Under the pieces are notes generated by a model. That model saw only the letters and a list, made by a program, of their open reading frames with translations, was not told the origin of the DNA and did no database searches. Shown one piece after another: positions 43,926 to 52,632 of a stretch of 64,000 nucleotides of DNA. Source of the stretch: an uncultured Acidobacteriia bacterium. Lineage in GTDB: Bacteria; Acidobacteriota; Terriglobia; Bryobacterales; Bryobacteraceae. A program made the translations under genes and the position numbers. The stretch spans positions 156,004 to 220,003 of the forward strand of contig CAIQWJ010000074.1 in assembly GCA_903875575.1 (NCBI GenBank), written 5' to 3'. How positions within the stretch are numbered: position 1 is the stretch's first letter; each line of letters opens with the position of its first letter.

Positions 43926-46535
43926 ATGCGGTTGTTGGGCTTGATCGGTGAACGTCTGGTGCCGACTCTGCTGGAACAGGCCGGGTTCAGCAACGTGACA
44001 AACCTCAACGAAATGCGGATGAATCATCCCGATTTCGATTTTTCGGCAATGCGGAAGGGCGAAGCGTTTCTCATCAGCGTGAAGGCAAGAAACAAGTTCC
44101 AGAATGATGGTTCGCTGAACTCCCGGTTCAAACTGGAGTCAAAAGGCCGCAAACTCCGGGACGCCCTTAAAGCGGCGCTGGAGCATGGGGGAAAGTTTGC
44201 ATGGGTGACGATCCAGATTGACAAGGACACCTATTGTGCCTACTTTGAGGCCGCCCACGGCAAAGGGATCATCCACCGTGATCTCAAGCCGGGCAACGTG
44301 ATGCTCGCGGCGTCCGGTGCGAAAATCCTCGATTTCGGCCTTGCCACCCTCGAAGGAGACCAGACACTCACCCACGAACGAATGGTCATGGGTACTCCCG
44401 CTTACATGGCGCCCGAGCAGTGGGCCGGCAGAACGGCAGACCCCCGCACGGATATTTACGCGTTCGGCTGCATTCTCTATGAAATGCTGTCCAGCGTGCG
44501 AATGACCCCTGAGCGACAACGCCTCCGGCCACCCAGACTGGAAGCGATCGTTACCCGATGTCTTGCGGGCGATCCGGCGCAGCGCTGGCAATCGGCCCGG
44601 GAGTTGGGACAGCAGCTTGCAGCACTTTCGGGAACCAGCGTGACCGTCAGAAAATCGGCAGCTCGAAGATCGGCGACCCCGCAGACGCAGGAAGAGGTGC
44701 GCAAGGCGACGATCGTGCTCGGCGAATTCGAGAACAAGACCGGCGACCCCGTGTTCGATGGAGTCCTTCGCCAGAGCCTGTCCGTCCAGTTGGAACAGTC
44801 CCGGTTCCTGAATGTGGTCTCGGATCACCAGATTCAGCAGGTATTGCGACTAATGACCCGCGCCCAGGACACGAGACTGACGCCCGAAATCGCCCAGGAG
44901 ATCTGCGAACGCACAGGCGGCGACGCGGTCGTCGAAGGCTCGGCCGCAAGCCTCGGCAGCCAATTCATTCTCTGGTTACGCGCCCGAAGCTGCGGCACCG
45001 GAGAGATCCTCGGCCAGGAACAAGCGCAGGCGAGGAGTAAAGAAGACGTTTTGGATACGCTCGCGCGCATGGCGGCAGGAATCCGGAAGCGACTGGAAGG
45101 GTCGCGCGGCCCAAGCGAGGAGCGCACAATGCCTCTGTGGGAGGCAACCACGCGCTCACTCGAAGCCCTGAAGGCCTATAGCGCCTCACGCAGCGCCGTT
45201 TACGCCAGAGGTTTCGCTGCGGCGATTCCTCACCTGCAGCGCGCCGTCTCGATCGACCCGGACTTTGCCACGGCGCACGCCGATCTGGGCTTTTGCTACT
45301 GGAACACGGGACAGCCCGATCTGGCTATGAGGCCGAGCGAGAAGGCCTGGGAACTGCGGGATCGCGTGACTGAACGCGAGAGATTCTTCATCCTCTTCGT
45401 GTATGATCGCCAGGTAACCGGCAACCTTCAGAAGAACCTTGAAACACTCGAATCATGGGTGCAGGCGTATCCGCAGGAGTGGCTGGCCTGGGGCGTGTTG
45501 GCCGGATGGCCAACCAGGGGTACCGGCCAGTATGAGCGGGGAATCAAGGCCGCCCAGGAGGCGTTTCGCCTGAATCCCCGCCTGGTATTTGCGTTCGAAA
45601 ACATAGCCAGCCATAACACCTCTCTCGGTCGCTTCGAAGAAGCCGCAGTCGCTTTAGAGAATGCCGCCGAGCGCGGACTCGATAACGCTCAGCTTGTGGT
45701 TGCGCGGTATTATCTCGCGTTTCTCCAGGGAGACCAGGAAGGCATGAAGCGCGAGATCGACCGGGCTCGCGGCAATCTTGAGTCCGAAGACTGGATGTGG
45801 CACAACCAGGCCCTGGTTCTGGCGCGTTCCGGACAAATGCGCAACGCGAGGGTGCTGTGGTCGCATATGATCGAACGGGCAGAGCAGACCGGCAATCGCG
45901 GCAAGGCCGCCAACTGCTGCGTTGCCTCGGCAGTTTGCGAAGCCCACGCCGGAAACCTGGACGAAGCCAAACAACGAGCCCGGGCTGCGCTCGATCTGGT
46001 GAGAAGCAGGGATGTCCTGTACGCAGCCGCATTTGCGCTCACGCTCTCAGGCGATCTCGCCGAAGGTCAGGCGCTTGCCGCGGAACTGGCCAAACGGTTC
46101 CCGGAGGACACATCCGTTCAGTTCGAGTATCTTCCCACCCTGCGTGCGCTCTTCGCCTTAAGCCGGAACGCGCCCGCGGACGCCATCGAACTGCTGCAGG
46201 CTGCAATTCCTTATGAGCTCGCCATGCCCGGCACCGCGTTCTTCGCCAAGTTCGGAGGCCTCTATCCCGCATGGGTAAGCGGGTTGGCATATCTCCGGGC
46301 TGTTCGTGGCCGTCAGGCAGCGACGGAATTTCAAAAGGTGCTCGATCATCGCGGTATTGTTCTTGCCGATCCGATCGGCGCTCTGGCCAACCTGCAATTG
46401 GGGAGAGTGTTTGCTTCGATCGGAGAAAGAGAGCGGGCGATTGCCGCTTACCAGGAATTCTTCGCGATCTGGAAGGATGCCGACTCGGACCTCCCCGTCC
46501 TTAATCAGGCCAGAACTGAATTTGCGAAGCTTTAG
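43926..46535 (+). CDS. chimera: nuclease-like N-domain fused to a truncated Ser/Thr-kinase C-lobe and TPR region
   Basis: An 869-residue frame made of two unrelated parts. Residues 1-108 (MRLLGLIGERLVPTLLEQAGF, HPDFDF, FLISVKARNKFQ) resemble a PD-(D/E)xK-type nuclease fold with S in place of the usual acidic residue before VK. At ~108, after TYCAYFE, the sequence jumps to AAHGKGIIHRDLKPGN, the start of a Hanks-kinase C-lobe: H117-R118-D119, DFG at 136-138 and APE at 162-164 are intact. The kinase N-lobe (P-loop, VAIK Lys, C-helix Glu) is absent, the C-lobe after YEMLSS is shortened, and the transmembrane segment usual between kinase and TPR region is missing. The rest (~250-869) is a TIVLGEFENKTGDPVFDG-type sensor region plus TPRs. 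An ORF-open start at 43779 exists but lacks support. Confidence 0.8.
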   Translation: MRLLGLIGERLVPTLLEQAGFSNVTNLNEMRMNHPDFDFSAMRKGEAFLISVKARNKFQNDGSLNSRFKLESKGRKLRDALKAALEHGGKFAWVTIQIDKDTYCAYFEAAHGKGIIHRDLKPGNVMLAASGAKILDFGLATLEGDQTLTHERMVMGTPAYMAPEQWAGRTADPRTDIYAFGCILYEMLSSVRMTPERQRLRPPRLEAIVTRCLAGDPAQRWQSARELGQQLAALSGTSVTVRKSAARRSATPQTQEEVRKATIVLGEFENKTGDPVFDGVLRQSLSVQLEQSRFLNVVSDHQIQQVLRLMTRAQDTRLTPEIAQEICERTGGDAVVEGSAASLGSQFILWLRARSCGTGEILGQEQAQARSKEDVLDTLARMAAGIRKRLEGSRGPSEERTMPLWEATTRSLEALKAYSASRSAVYARGFAAAIPHLQRAVSIDPDFATAHADLGFCYWNTGQPDLAMRPSEKAWELRDRVTERERFFILFVYDRQVTGNLQKNLETLESWVQAYPQEWLAWGVLAGWPTRGTGQYERGIKAAQEAFRLNPRLVFAFENIASHNTSLGRFEEAAVALENAAERGLDNAQLVVARYYLAFLQGDQEGMKREIDRARGNLESEDWMWHNQALVLARSGQMRNARVLWSHMIERAEQTGNRGKAANCCVASAVCEAHAGNLDEAKQRARAALDLVRSRDVLYAAAFALTLSGDLAEGQALAAELAKRFPEDTSVQFEYLPTLRALFALSRNAPADAIELLQAAIPYELAMPGTAFFAKFGGLYPAWVSGLAYLRAVRGRQAATEFQKVLDHRGIVLADPIGALANLQLGRVFASIGERERAIAAYQEFFAIWKDADSDLPVLNQARTEFAKL

Positions 46536-46619
46536 CGGTTGCGAACTTCGCATTACTGGCGCCATGACAGTACCGGCTTTGGTGGTGTGCTGGCCGGGCT
46601 TCCGATCCCGGGGGCCCCG

Positions 46620-47468
46620 TCAGGCACCGTTCTCCAGCACCATCAGGCCCGTCGCGGTATTCGAAATCGCGATGTGGTAGTTGCTGTGAACCATCTTCAC
46701 GTTTCCGGAAAGCGCTCCGCGCATCGCGAGCCAGAGAATGAACTCAGAACCCTGCGCGCCAGCCTGGCGCACCAGTTCGTGGATGGAGAGCTGCGTCAGC
46801 GCTTCGGGCTCATTGACGATCTTGTCCATGCACATCAGATCGAACTTCTTGTTGATGAAGCCCGCCCGCTCGCCATCTAACTGGTGGGACATGCCGCCAG
46901 TGCCCAGGATGACCACCTTGAGGTCTTTGTCATACGACTCGACGGCCCGCGCGATGGCCTGCCCCAGCTTAAAGCAACGGGCAGGGGAGGGCAGCGGATG
47001 CTGCACGGTGTTGATGCAGACCGGAATGGTCCGGACCCTGCCGTACGAGTTGTTCTTCCAGAACAGAGACATTGGCACGGTGAAGCCGTGGTCCACCAGC
47101 ATCTCCTGACAGGAGACGATGTCGAATTCATCGGCCACCAGCGAGTTGATGATGTGCCAGGAGAGTTCGGGATCGCCCTGAAAAGGAGGCATCGTGGGAA
47201 TGCCCCAGCCCTCGTCCGAGTGCTGGTATTCAAACGCGGCGCCAATGGCGAAGGTGGGCAGTTTGTCCAGAAAGAAGTTCAGGCCGTGATCGTTATAGAT
47301 CACGATGGCGACGTCGGGGTCTGCCTCCCGCAGCCATTCGCGCGCCTTGCCATAGCCGGCGAAAAAGGGCTGCCAGTAGGGATCCTGGCTGAGTTCTTCC
47401 TCGCGCGGAACGGCGTTGCCAATGGAGGGGATGTGTGAAGTGGTGAGTCCGCCGATGATGCGTGCCAT
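46620..47468 (-). CDS. ligB: extradiol ring-cleavage dioxygenase, large (LigB-type) subunit
   Basis: A 282-residue catalytic subunit of class III extradiol dioxygenases (protocatechuate 4,5-dioxygenase or gallate dioxygenase type). Family signatures include the N-terminal GGLTTSHIPSIGNAV with the first iron-ligand His, VIYNDHGLNFF with the second His, and VILGTGGMSHQLDGE, VDHGFTVPMSLFW and LAMRGALSG. It binds Fe2+ through two His and a Glu and opens catechol rings using O2. The LigA-type small subunit is three bases upstream. No further pathway genes are near. Confidence 0.9.
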   Translation of the reverse strand: MARIIGGLTTSHIPSIGNAVPREEELSQDPYWQPFFAGYGKAREWLREADPDVAIVIYNDHGLNFFLDKLPTFAIGAAFEYQHSDEGWGIPTMPPFQGDPELSWHIINSLVADEFDIVSCQEMLVDHGFTVPMSLFWKNNSYGRVRTIPVCINTVQHPLPSPARCFKLGQAIARAVESYDKDLKVVILGTGGMSHQLDGERAGFINKKFDLMCMDKIVNEPEALTQLSIHELVRQAGAQGSEFILWLAMRGALSGNVKMVHSNYHIAISNTATGLMVLENGA

Positions 47469-47471
47469 TTG

Positions 47472-47822
47472 CTAGTCTCCCTGGGACTTGATGAACTTGC
47501 GGAACTGGTCGACGGTCATGCCTGTCTGTTGCGCACCCACATCCTGCACGTTGAGACCGAAGATACCGGCGAACTTGGCAAGGTAGTAGATATTGCCGCC
47601 CGCATGGATCAGTTGCAAAACGTTGCGGGCCTTTACCGCTGCTTTCTGCGGTTCATTCAGTCCGTATTTTGCACAGTAGGCGTCTTCGTCTCTCTGGAAC
47701 TCGGCCCGGTTCGCGGCCTGGTTGAAGGAGTAGCACATCTTGTTCAGGGCATAACCCTTCATCGCGGCGTTGCCGTCGAAGATGTAGGTGCCAGGGATCG
47801 GTTCGTCGGTTTGCGTGGCCAT
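47472..47822 (-). CDS. ligA: extradiol dioxygenase small (LigA-type) subunit
   Basis: A 116-residue helical subunit matching LigA (PIPGTYIFDGNAAMKGYALNKMCYSFNQAANRAEF; AVKARNVLQLIHAGGNIYYLAKFAGIFGLNVQDVGAQQTGMTVDQFRKF). It covers the active site of LigB. The start at 47822 (MATQTDEP) is preferred; the frame is open further, but those codons are low in family similarity. It overlaps nothing and precedes ligB by three bases. Confidence 0.9.
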   Translation of the reverse strand: MATQTDEPIPGTYIFDGNAAMKGYALNKMCYSFNQAANRAEFQRDEDAYCAKYGLNEPQKAAVKARNVLQLIHAGGNIYYLAKFAGIFGLNVQDVGAQQTGMTVDQFRKFIKSQGD

Positions 47823-47983
47823 CTCGCTCTGCCTCTCTGCCGCTTTCGGCGTGCAGGTAGCGGGCAATTCTGCGGCCAATACACTTTTGCAGGTATGCCG
47901 CGAAGGCGGAACTTCGCAGGATTGCGTCCTGGGTCATGAGACACAGAAACCTGCGCCAATCGGCCCGTGCCGGCAACGCCTGC

Positions 47984-49658
47984 CTACTGAAGCGATATGA
48001 CTACTGTCGACTGAGTCTGCGCCCCGCCTACGGTTGCGGTCAACGGTACGTCACCGGTGCCGAGACCGGCGGGAATCGTCAGATTGATCTGATAAAGGCC
48101 AGCACTGGAAAGACCGGCGAATCCAGGAGTGATTGGAGAATTATTGATGCGCAGACTGACGGGATTCGTGGTTCCCGCCGCGCCGGAGTACACTTGTCCG
48201 GCTGCAACGGCAGGACTGGTGGGGCCGAAACCAACGCCAAAAAGCACGACCGAGTCTCCGGCCTTCGCCGCAACAGTCTTGTACCCGAGTGAAGTTCCGG
48301 TAGGCCCGACGATGTCGTATGTTCCGCCACCATAGGTTCCTGAACCGTCAAAGCGGAGAATGATCCCTGTCACGTGAGTGGCGTCAAGCAGACTGAACGA
48401 GGGAGCGACCTGGGCCAGCGTGGCGGATGAAGTCACGCTCCCGTTGGCGGTGGTGACTACGACGTTGACAGTGCCTGTGGCGCTATCCGTGGGTACCTGC
48501 AGGTTAATCTGCGTCGGGCTGACATACCAAAGATAAGCGGGTTTGCCGTTCACTGTCACGCTGGTACCACCAAGCTGAGTGGGGAAATCGCCGCCCCAGG
48601 TGACCACCGAACTGGCGAGATTGGTCCCGTAGATAGAAACCCATTCGCCGGACTGGATGGTGTTGACACCGCTGTAGACGGGCACAATGCCGTTGGTTCC
48701 GTTGGTGGTAGTGATAGCCGGCACGGTGCCGGCAGTTCCGGAAAGAGTGTAACCCAGGGCGTTCAACATGGCAATCTCTATGCCGCCATCGTTTGTTATA
48801 TCGACGCCTGAACCGTGACCACCACAGCCGGTGGCATCCTGAACGTGATAAGCGACAGCAGGGCAGGAAGCTACGAAATCATGGTAATCGCTGCCGTTGG
48901 CGAGAGTATTGAAGAAGACACCCGGCGCGGCATTTGTGACGCCACCATCGATGGAGAAGTAGTGACCGGGCGTGGAGTTGAGCAGAACCAGTTTGCCCGG
49001 CGCGTTGTAGCGATACAGGTCCAGGGCGGAGGGTACGTTTGTGCCGCAATTATTACTGAGGGCGGCCCGTTGGTGTCAATGCAGGAACCGAGGCCAAGGA
49101 CTTCGTCGATCTCGTGCTCGAGCGTGGTGAAGAAGTCGAAGGTGTTCGCCGCCTGGGTACCGGAGCGGTAGAAGAACATTCCAGGGGCATCGGTCATGGT
49201 GACAATACCCGCAAAGCACCCGGCAGAGGCCTTATCGCACGGTGATTCGGCACTATTGAGGCCCGGCATGTTTGACACACCGGAATTCCAGCCAATGCGG
49301 AATTGACCGAGACGTTGCCGGCACCATAAAGCGGAGCGGCCAGCGTGTTCAGCGCAGTCAGGGCGGAAGCGGGGATGGCCTTCGCGGCGGTAATCGCCGC
49401 GACCCAGGAGGCGTACGAAACCTGCGTGGTCAGGGTGGTTGACCCTCCAAGACCGGTCTTGCCGAATTTCACATAAATATTGGCGCTGGCCTTGCTGAAA
49501 GTACTGTTGTAGAGCGCGGCGGAGGTACTGTTCATGGTGGCGCACAGGCCGGCGCGTGCCGCATCGATATTGGGATCGCACGTCAGTGTAATCGCGGCGG
49601 GGCTCAGCAAGGCGCTGAAGGCAAGAAGAGCGGCAGTAGAAAGCAGTTTTTTCGGTAT
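47984..49658 (-). pseudogene. secreted metalloprotease with TIGR03437-like C-domain, broken by two frameshifts
   Basis: Three overlapping frames make up one gene. Part 1 begins with a signal peptide PKKLLSTAALLAFSALLS whose first codon is ATA at 49658-49656 where ATG is expected, then CDPNIDAARAGLCATMNS. Near 49292 the frame shifts to WNSGVSNMPGLNS ... TLEHEIDEVLGLGS (a HExxE zinc-type motif). Near 49030 it shifts again to LDLYRYNAPGKLVLLNS ... GIEIAMLNALGYTLSG, and runs to the stop at 47984. The last ~200 residues are the Ig-like region followed by the Solibacter-type domain ending GLYQINLTIPAGLGTGDVP. Two frameshifts and a lost start argue for a decayed gene; errors in the assembly are the alternative. 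Confidence 0.75.
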
Positions 49659-49733
49659 GGTTCCCCGTTATTGGACTTTCCTCGCAGTTTAACGCGGGGC
49701 CGGGGCTGCTGGCCACTGCTACCCTAAAGGGAG

Positions 49734-50270
49734 ATGACCACTACCCTGAATCGCGTCGTCTGTCTGCTTTTCTCCTCGCTGCTCCTGGTCGGCTCCAGCG
49801 CCGGAACCACGGGCGTCCCCGCCGCCGAGCGTCGTCTCCGTCTTTTCGAGACCCACACCGGCGAGCACATCGATATTGTCTACCGCCACGGTGAGACTTA
49901 CGATCAGGCTGCTCTGAGCCGGCTCGACCAGTTTCTGCGTGACCACCGCACGAACGACGTTCATCACTACGATCCCCGGCTGTTTGATTTGCTTTCCGAC
50001 CTGACGGCATCGGCCGGTCTGCCGGATGTCGAGATCAACGTAATTTGCGGCTACCGCTCCCCCTGGAGCAACGAGTATCTGCGCACTCACACAGCAGGCG
50101 TGGCAAAGGGCAGCCTTCATATGCAGGCTGAAGCAATTGACATTCGCCTGCCCGGATTTTCGACTGCGGAATTGCGGAGTAAGGCGATGCTTCTGGCACG
50201 GGGCGGGGTCGGCTACTATCCTGCCTCCAATTTCGTACATGTCGATGTTGGCCGCGTCCGGCACTGGTAA
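49734..50270 (+). CDS. YcbK-like (DUF882) murein-type peptidase
   Basis: A 178-residue exported protein. A signal peptide lies at residues 1-28. The peptidase M15/DUF882 domain covers ~35-178 with INVICGYRSPWSNEYLR, the zinc motif SLHMQAEAIDIRLP (H-x6-D) and the HxD motif FVHVDVG near the end. Members are thought to act on peptidoglycan cross-links. It is divergent from the broken metalloprotease gene and convergent with the PQQ-protein gene, which ends 15 bases away. Confidence 0.88.
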   Translation: MTTTLNRVVCLLFSSLLLVGSSAGTTGVPAAERRLRLFETHTGEHIDIVYRHGETYDQAALSRLDQFLRDHRTNDVHHYDPRLFDLLSDLTASAGLPDVEINVICGYRSPWSNEYLRTHTAGVAKGSLHMQAEAIDIRLPGFSTAELRSKAMLLARGGVGYYPASNFVHVDVGRVRHW

Positions 50271-50284
50271 TATCGGACTCACAT

Positions 50285-51838
50285 TCACTGCAATACAAAC
50301 GCATAGAGCGAATCCCCAGCCCCTGCCAGAACGTACTGCCTGCCATCCAGCAAATAAGTGATCGGCCCGTTGGACAGCCCGCTCACCAGCCCTGCATGCC
50401 AGAGCACCGCGCCGCTCGCTGCATCCAACGCCACCAGGTAATTCCCATTCCCGGTGAAAAGTAATCGGCCTGCCGTCGTCAGCATTCCCGCAGGACCTGT
50501 CGAAACGCGCCATTCCTGTCGCCACGCCGGCTTACCCGTCCTGTAATCAATCGCCAGCAAGACTGACTTACCGCCACCGAGCGCGGCCTCACGAAAGCCG
50601 AAGCCCTCCGGGCGCGAATCCGCATCCGTCAGATACATGAGACTGTAAGCCTCGCTCGCATCCACATAAAACAGCGCCGTCTGAGGACTGAAAGCCGGCG
50701 GCGGCCAGTTCGTCGCCCCGCTCACGGGCGGGGACACTAACGTGCCTCCTGCCATCGGCTCTTTCGCCGGATTCGGAATTGGCTGGCCTTTTTCATTCAT
50801 ACCCAGCGACCAATTCACTGTGGCGACATAGGGCGCACTCACCACACTCTGCCCTGTTCTCCGGTCCAGCACGAAGAAGTAGCCGTTGCGACTCGCCTGC
50901 ACCAGCAGTTTCCTGGGCCGCCCGTCGATCTCGCCATCGATCAGTACTGGTGTTTGCACCGCGTCCCAGTCATGTGTATCGTGCGGCGAAGCCTGGAAGT
51001 ACCAAGCCATCCGCCCGGTATCCGGATTCAGCGCCACAATCGAACACGTGAAAAGATTGTCTCCCTTGCGGCTCGTTCCCGCGCCGACAGGATCGGGATT
51101 CCCCGTGCCCACATAGTAGAGATTCAGCGCGGGATCATACGTTCCGGAAATCCACGGACTCCCGCCGCCTGCGGATGCCGTGTATTCGTCCGGCCAGGTT
51201 TCGGCACCCGGCTCACCTTTCGCCGGAGTGGTGCGCCACTTCCACTGCAACGCGCCGGTCTCGGGATCGTGCGCTTCCACAAAGCCGGGAATATCGAGAG
51301 AATCGCCGCCAGTCCCGATCAAGACATGGTTCTTCACCACCACCGGTGCCATGGAGGAGAAATAATACTGCTTCGCATCGGCTATCTTCACGATCCACCG
51401 CTGGGTGCCGCGCGCGGCGTCCAGACAGACCAGATAGTTATCGATCGTGAGGAAATAGAGCCACTGGCGATACATGCCCACGCCGCGATTCCCTGTGCGA
51501 GGCATGTCACCTTTCGATTCGCGATAGTAGCGCCAGATTTCCCTGCCAGACCGCGCGTCCACCGCCCATACGTTGTCGATCGACGTGAAGTAGAGGATGC
51601 CATCCACCATCAGTGGCGTGGATGAGATGCGCACGCCGACCCCGGCGGCGCCACCGGTGAAGCGCGTGGCCCAGGCGAGGGACAGGTTCTGCACGTTCGT
51701 CGTATCAAGACGCGAGAGAGTACTGAAGCGCCGGCCGGAATAGTCACCGTTGTAGGTTGGCCACGAATCCTGCGCGAGCGCGCCGGAGGCCATAGCCACA
51801 CCCACAAGAAGAACGGGAATGGCGCCGGAGAGTCTCAT
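50285..51838 (-). CDS. PQQ-binding-type beta-propeller dehydrogenase
   Basis: A 517-residue periplasmic protein with a signal peptide (1-22, ASGALAQ). It has the eight-bladed quinoprotein propeller: repeated WxxDxxxG blades (VWAVDARSGREIWRYY, LVCLDAARGTQRWIV, AHDPETGALQWKW, ALNPDTGRMAWYF, VLDRRTGQSV, AIDYRTGKPAWR, ALDAASGAVLWH), with the catalytic-acid region HDTHDWDAVQTPV. The adjacent Cys pair that helps hold PQQ in quinoprotein alcohol dehydrogenases is absent, the equivalent stretch reading DMPRTGNRGVGMY. It overlaps the upstream cytochrome c gene by four bases, its likely electron acceptor. Substrate is unknown. Confidence 0.85.
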   Translation of the reverse strand: MRLSGAIPVLLVGVAMASGALAQDSWPTYNGDYSGRRFSTLSRLDTTNVQNLSLAWATRFTGGAAGVGVRISSTPLMVDGILYFTSIDNVWAVDARSGREIWRYYRESKGDMPRTGNRGVGMYRQWLYFLTIDNYLVCLDAARGTQRWIVKIADAKQYYFSSMAPVVVKNHVLIGTGGDSLDIPGFVEAHDPETGALQWKWRTTPAKGEPGAETWPDEYTASAGGGSPWISGTYDPALNLYYVGTGNPDPVGAGTSRKGDNLFTCSIVALNPDTGRMAWYFQASPHDTHDWDAVQTPVLIDGEIDGRPRKLLVQASRNGYFFVLDRRTGQSVVSAPYVATVNWSLGMNEKGQPIPNPAKEPMAGGTLVSPPVSGATNWPPPAFSPQTALFYVDASEAYSLMYLTDADSRPEGFGFREAALGGGKSVLLAIDYRTGKPAWRQEWRVSTGPAGMLTTAGRLLFTGNGNYLVALDAASGAVLWHAGLVSGLSNGPITYLLDGRQYVLAGAGDSLYAFVLQ

Positions 51839-52632
51839 TGGAGTGTGGCCAGATATGCCGTGACGTTGTGAATATCCACATCCGTCAGCACACGGTACAG
51901 ATAGAAATGTGGCTGTAGCGGATCATGAATCTCCACTCGGGGAACATTGTTCAGGATCGGGAGCGAGTGATACGCCCCCGAACTATCGCGCAGCGCCACA
52001 TTGAATTCATCGAGGGACTCCAGTGTTCCGGATATCGACGCACCGGAAGCGGGCGTTACAGTCACTGTTCGGGCTGCCCTCGACGCGCCGCCACGTGTGC
52101 GCCGTGGATTCAGCCAGAGGCTCTGCAGGACTGGCGGGTCGTACTTCCTGCCAATTCCGGCGAGGTCTCCTTTCGGAGCGTGACATGTGTTGCACTTGCC
52201 GGCACCATTGAAATACTGTTCGCCTTTCGCCGCATCGCCGACAAGGATGTCGAGAAACTCGTAAGTGCCTCGATTCGCCGCGCCATAGATCAGCGTATGC
52301 AGCCATGCGACTACGTCGCCCATCTGCGCCTCTGTCAGACCAGGTCTGGGCATGCCTTTCTCCTGTCGGCCATCGCGAAGGACCGGCATGATGAGCTCGC
52401 CCTTTTCATCATCGCGAACGAGCACGGAACGGATCAAATCCGGACCTGTGGCGGTGCCTCGGGCCGATGTCCCGTGGCAAGCACCGCATTGCGCGCCAAA
52501 CAACGCGCCGCCGCGCTCCACCGCTGCTTCATCTTCTTTGCTACCCGCAATAGCCGCACGGTTCGGAGCCTGGGCTGCAACCTTCCAAACGCCGGCCGTC
52601 AAAATCAGGATCGCGATGACGGACCGCTTCAC
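51835..52632 (-). CDS. secreted c-type cytochrome
   Basis: A 265-residue protein with a signal peptide (1-20, KVAAQ). Two heme motifs are visible: CGACH (~50) and CNTCH (~150), giving one or two cytochrome domains of the ammonia-/alcohol-dehydrogenase partner type. It overlaps the quinoprotein gene (downstream on the strand) and the GT39 gene (upstream) by four bases each, so the three form an operon; it likely accepts electrons from the propeller protein. Confidence 0.85.
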   Translation of the reverse strand: MKRSVIAILILTAGVWKVAAQAPNRAAIAGSKEDEAAVERGGALFGAQCGACHGTSARGTATGPDLIRSVLVRDDEKGELIMPVLRDGRQEKGMPRPGLTEAQMGDVVAWLHTLIYGAANRGTYEFLDILVGDAAKGEQYFNGAGKCNTCHAPKGDLAGIGRKYDPPVLQSLWLNPRRTRGGASRAARTVTVTPASGASISGTLESLDEFNVALRDSSGAYHSLPILNNVPRVEIHDPLQPHFYLYRVLTDVDIHNVTAYLATLQ

